From Planctomycetota bacterium (GTDB taxonomy: Bacteria > Planctomycetota > UBA1135 > GCA-002686595), in assembly GCA_029212845.1 (NCBI GenBank), contig JARGPD010000005.1, positions 31,852-63,900 on the forward strand: 32,049 bases of DNA, in the 5' to 3' direction. The position numbers were made by a program, and so were the translations under genes. The notes below the pieces were generated by a model. The model made no database searches. It worked only from the letters and a program-made list of their open reading frames with translations, and was not told the DNA's origin. Shown piece after piece: positions 30,648 to 32,049 of this stretch; the first letter of the stretch is position 1, and the number at the start of each line of letters is the position of its first letter.

Positions 30648-32049
30648 ATGTCCGAAGACAAGCCAAAACCCGCCAGCTACGGCGCCGACTCGATCACCGT
30701 CCTCGAGGGCCTCGAGGCCGTCCGTGTGCGTCCCGCGATGTACATCGGCGACACCGACATCCGCGGACTGCACCACCTGATCTGGGAGGTCGTCGACAAC
30801 TCGATCGACGAGGCCCTCGCCGGTCGCGCGACGCGCTGCGACGTGAAGCTGAACCTCGATGGTTCGATCACGGTCATCGACGACGGTCACGGCATCCCGG
30901 TCAAGATCCACGCCGAGGAAGGCGTGCCGGCGGTCGAGCTGGTGCTGACCAAGCTGCACGCCGGCGGCAAGTTCGACAACGACGCGTACAAGGTCTCCGG
31001 TGGCCTGCACGGCGTCGGCGTGTCCTGCGTGAACGCCCTCTCGGAGTGGCTCGAGGTGACCGTCCACCAGGACGGCAAGATCCACAACATGCGCTTCGAG
31101 CGCGGCGCCAAGGCCCGCGAGCTCGAGGTCATCGGCGACACCGATCGCCACGGGACCGAGATCACCTTCAAGCCCGACGGCCAGATCTTCACCACGCTCG
31201 AGGTCGACCACGAGATCGTGGCCAAGCGCCTGCGCGAGACGGCCTACCTGATGGGCTCCCAGGGCGTGGCGCTGTTCCTCGAGGACGAACGCACGGGCAA
31301 GCGCGACGAGTTCGTGTACCCGGACGGCCTGCTGACCTTCGTCGACCACCTGTGCAAGAACAAGGAGCGCGTGCTGCCCGAGACCGTGCACTGGATGCGC
31401 TCGATGAGCAGCGAGGAGCTGCCCGGTGCTGAGTACCGCGTCGAGCTGAGCTTCCAGTACACCGATGCGTACTCCGAGCAGATCTTCACCTTCGTCAACA
31501 ACATCAACACCCACGGTGGCGGCACCCACCTGTCGGGTCTGAAGGCTGGTCTGACTCGCACGTTCAACAACTACATCAAGTCCGAGAAGCTCTCCAAGTC
31601 GGACAAGCTGCCCTCGGGCGATGACTTCCGCGAGGGCATCTGCGCGGTGCTGTCGGTCTACGTGCCCGATCCCCAGTTCGAGGGCCAGACCAAGGACAAG
31701 CTCGGCAACCGCGAGGTCGCCGGCATCGTCGAGTCCTTCATCGGCGACTGCTTCAACACCTACCTCGAGGAGCACCCCGGCCCGGCGAAGAACCTGGCTC
31801 AGCGCGCGATGCGTGCGATGGAGGCCCGCGACGCGGCGCGCAAGGCGCGCGACCTCGTCCGGCGCAAGACGGTGCTCGCTAGCGGCAACATGCCCGGCAA
31901 GCTGGCCGACTGCCAGAGCAAGAGCAAGGAAGACACCGAGATCTACCTGGTCGAGGGTGACTCGGCCGGTGGTTCCGCGAAGGAGGGCCGCGACCGTCGC
32001 TACCAAGCCATCCTGCCGCTCAAGGGTAAGATCCTGAACGTCGAGAAGG
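30648..32049 (+). CDS. gyrB: DNA gyrase subunit B (5' part, cut by window end)
   Basis: The first 467 codons are present. SITVLEGLEAVRVRPAMYIG opens the GHKL ATPase, and EVVDNSIDEA carries the catalytic glutamate and the Mg-binding asparagine. DDGHGIPV and GGLHGVGVSCVNALS complete the ATP site. THGGGTHLSG belongs to the transducer domain. The TOPRIM domain begins with YLVEGDSAGGSAKEGRDRR and the frame is still open at the window end. GyrB supplies ATP hydrolysis for negative supercoiling. The ATG follows the dciA stop by seven bases without a strong ribosome-binding site. ParE is a close homologue, but the position in the dnaA-dnaN block favours GyrB. Confidence 0.96.
   Translation, partial: MSEDKPKPASYGADSITVLEGLEAVRVRPAMYIGDTDIRGLHHLIWEVVDNSIDEALAGRATRCDVKLNLDGSITVIDDGHGIPVKIHAEEGVPAVELVLTKLHAGGKFDNDAYKVSGGLHGVGVSCVNALSEWLEVTVHQDGKIHNMRFERGAKARELEVIGDTDRHGTEITFKPDGQIFTTLEVDHEIVAKRLRETAYLMGSQGVALFLEDERTGKRDEFVYPDGLLTFVDHLCKNKERVLPETVHWMRSMSSEELPGAEYRVELSFQYTDAYSEQIFTFVNNINTHGGGTHLSGLKAGLTRTFNNYIKSEKLSKSDKLPSGDDFREGICAVLSVYVPDPQFEGQTKDKLGNREVAGIVESFIGDCFNTYLEEHPGPAKNLAQRAMRAMEARDAARKARDLVRRKTVLASGNMPGKLADCQSKSKEDTEIYLVEGDSAGGSAKEGRDRRYQAILPLKGKILNVEK

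Noticed and set aside
1-32049. CRISPR arrays, insertion sequences, tRNA or rRNA genes
   Set aside because: I saw no regularly spaced direct repeats, transposase motifs, terminal inverted repeats with target duplications, tRNA cloverleaf patterns or rRNA segments.

Overview
The window is a G+C-rich bacterial chromosome segment carrying the replication origin. The order dnaA, oriC, dnaN, DUF721/dciA, gyrB fills the right end, and parB with a perfect 16-bp parS site lies about 15 kb to the left. Coding density is high and most genes are chromosomal housekeeping genes. There is no transposon, phage, CRISPR array, rRNA or tRNA. The mix of a secreted beta-helix protein, planctomycete-style large secreted proteins, a long protein ending in an HPr domain and a DUF502 membrane protein makes a high-G+C Planctomycetota-like bacterium the best guess. 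That placement is an inference and was not tested by phylogeny.

Layout. 1-120 is extreme C/G homopolymer sequence. 229-5172 holds a secreted beta-helix protein, a membrane GT2 glycosyltransferase (minus strand) and a membrane/AsmA-like fusion protein. 5202-10865 is a minus-strand run of four genes: a secreted pseudo-peptidase-like protein, an 808-aa protein with two GspG-like modules, a DUF374 acyltransferase and a DUF72 protein. 10986-12053 encodes a membrane-anchored cyclophilin, followed by a clear terminator. 12166-13071 is parB with parS. 13202-15872 holds a small membrane protein, a metallophosphoesterase and an HPr-fusion protein. 16025-18217 holds a sigma-70 factor, a very strong hairpin and hemW.

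18363-26954 is a compact plus-strand run: DUF502, pyrF, bshC, bshB, parA, bshA and a NifS/IscS-type cysteine desulfurase. Four of its six junctions are 4-base start/stop overlaps. It contains a complete predicted bacillithiol pathway (BshA glycosyltransferase, BshB deacetylase, BshC cysteine ligase). It also carries a cysteine desulfurase and, unexpectedly, the chromosome-partition ATPase ParA with a disordered tail of about 340 residues. parA is therefore separated from parB/parS by about 10 kb. 27250-32049 is the replication-initiation block, with at least eight DnaA-box-like nonamers and an A+T-rich patch between dnaA and dnaN. gyrB runs off the right edge.

The points most worth a second look are the bacillithiol/ParA/desulfurase gene cluster, the tailed ParA, the non-canonical bshA start, the HPr fusion, the double GspG-like module protein and a cysteine cluster at the front of the sigma factor.
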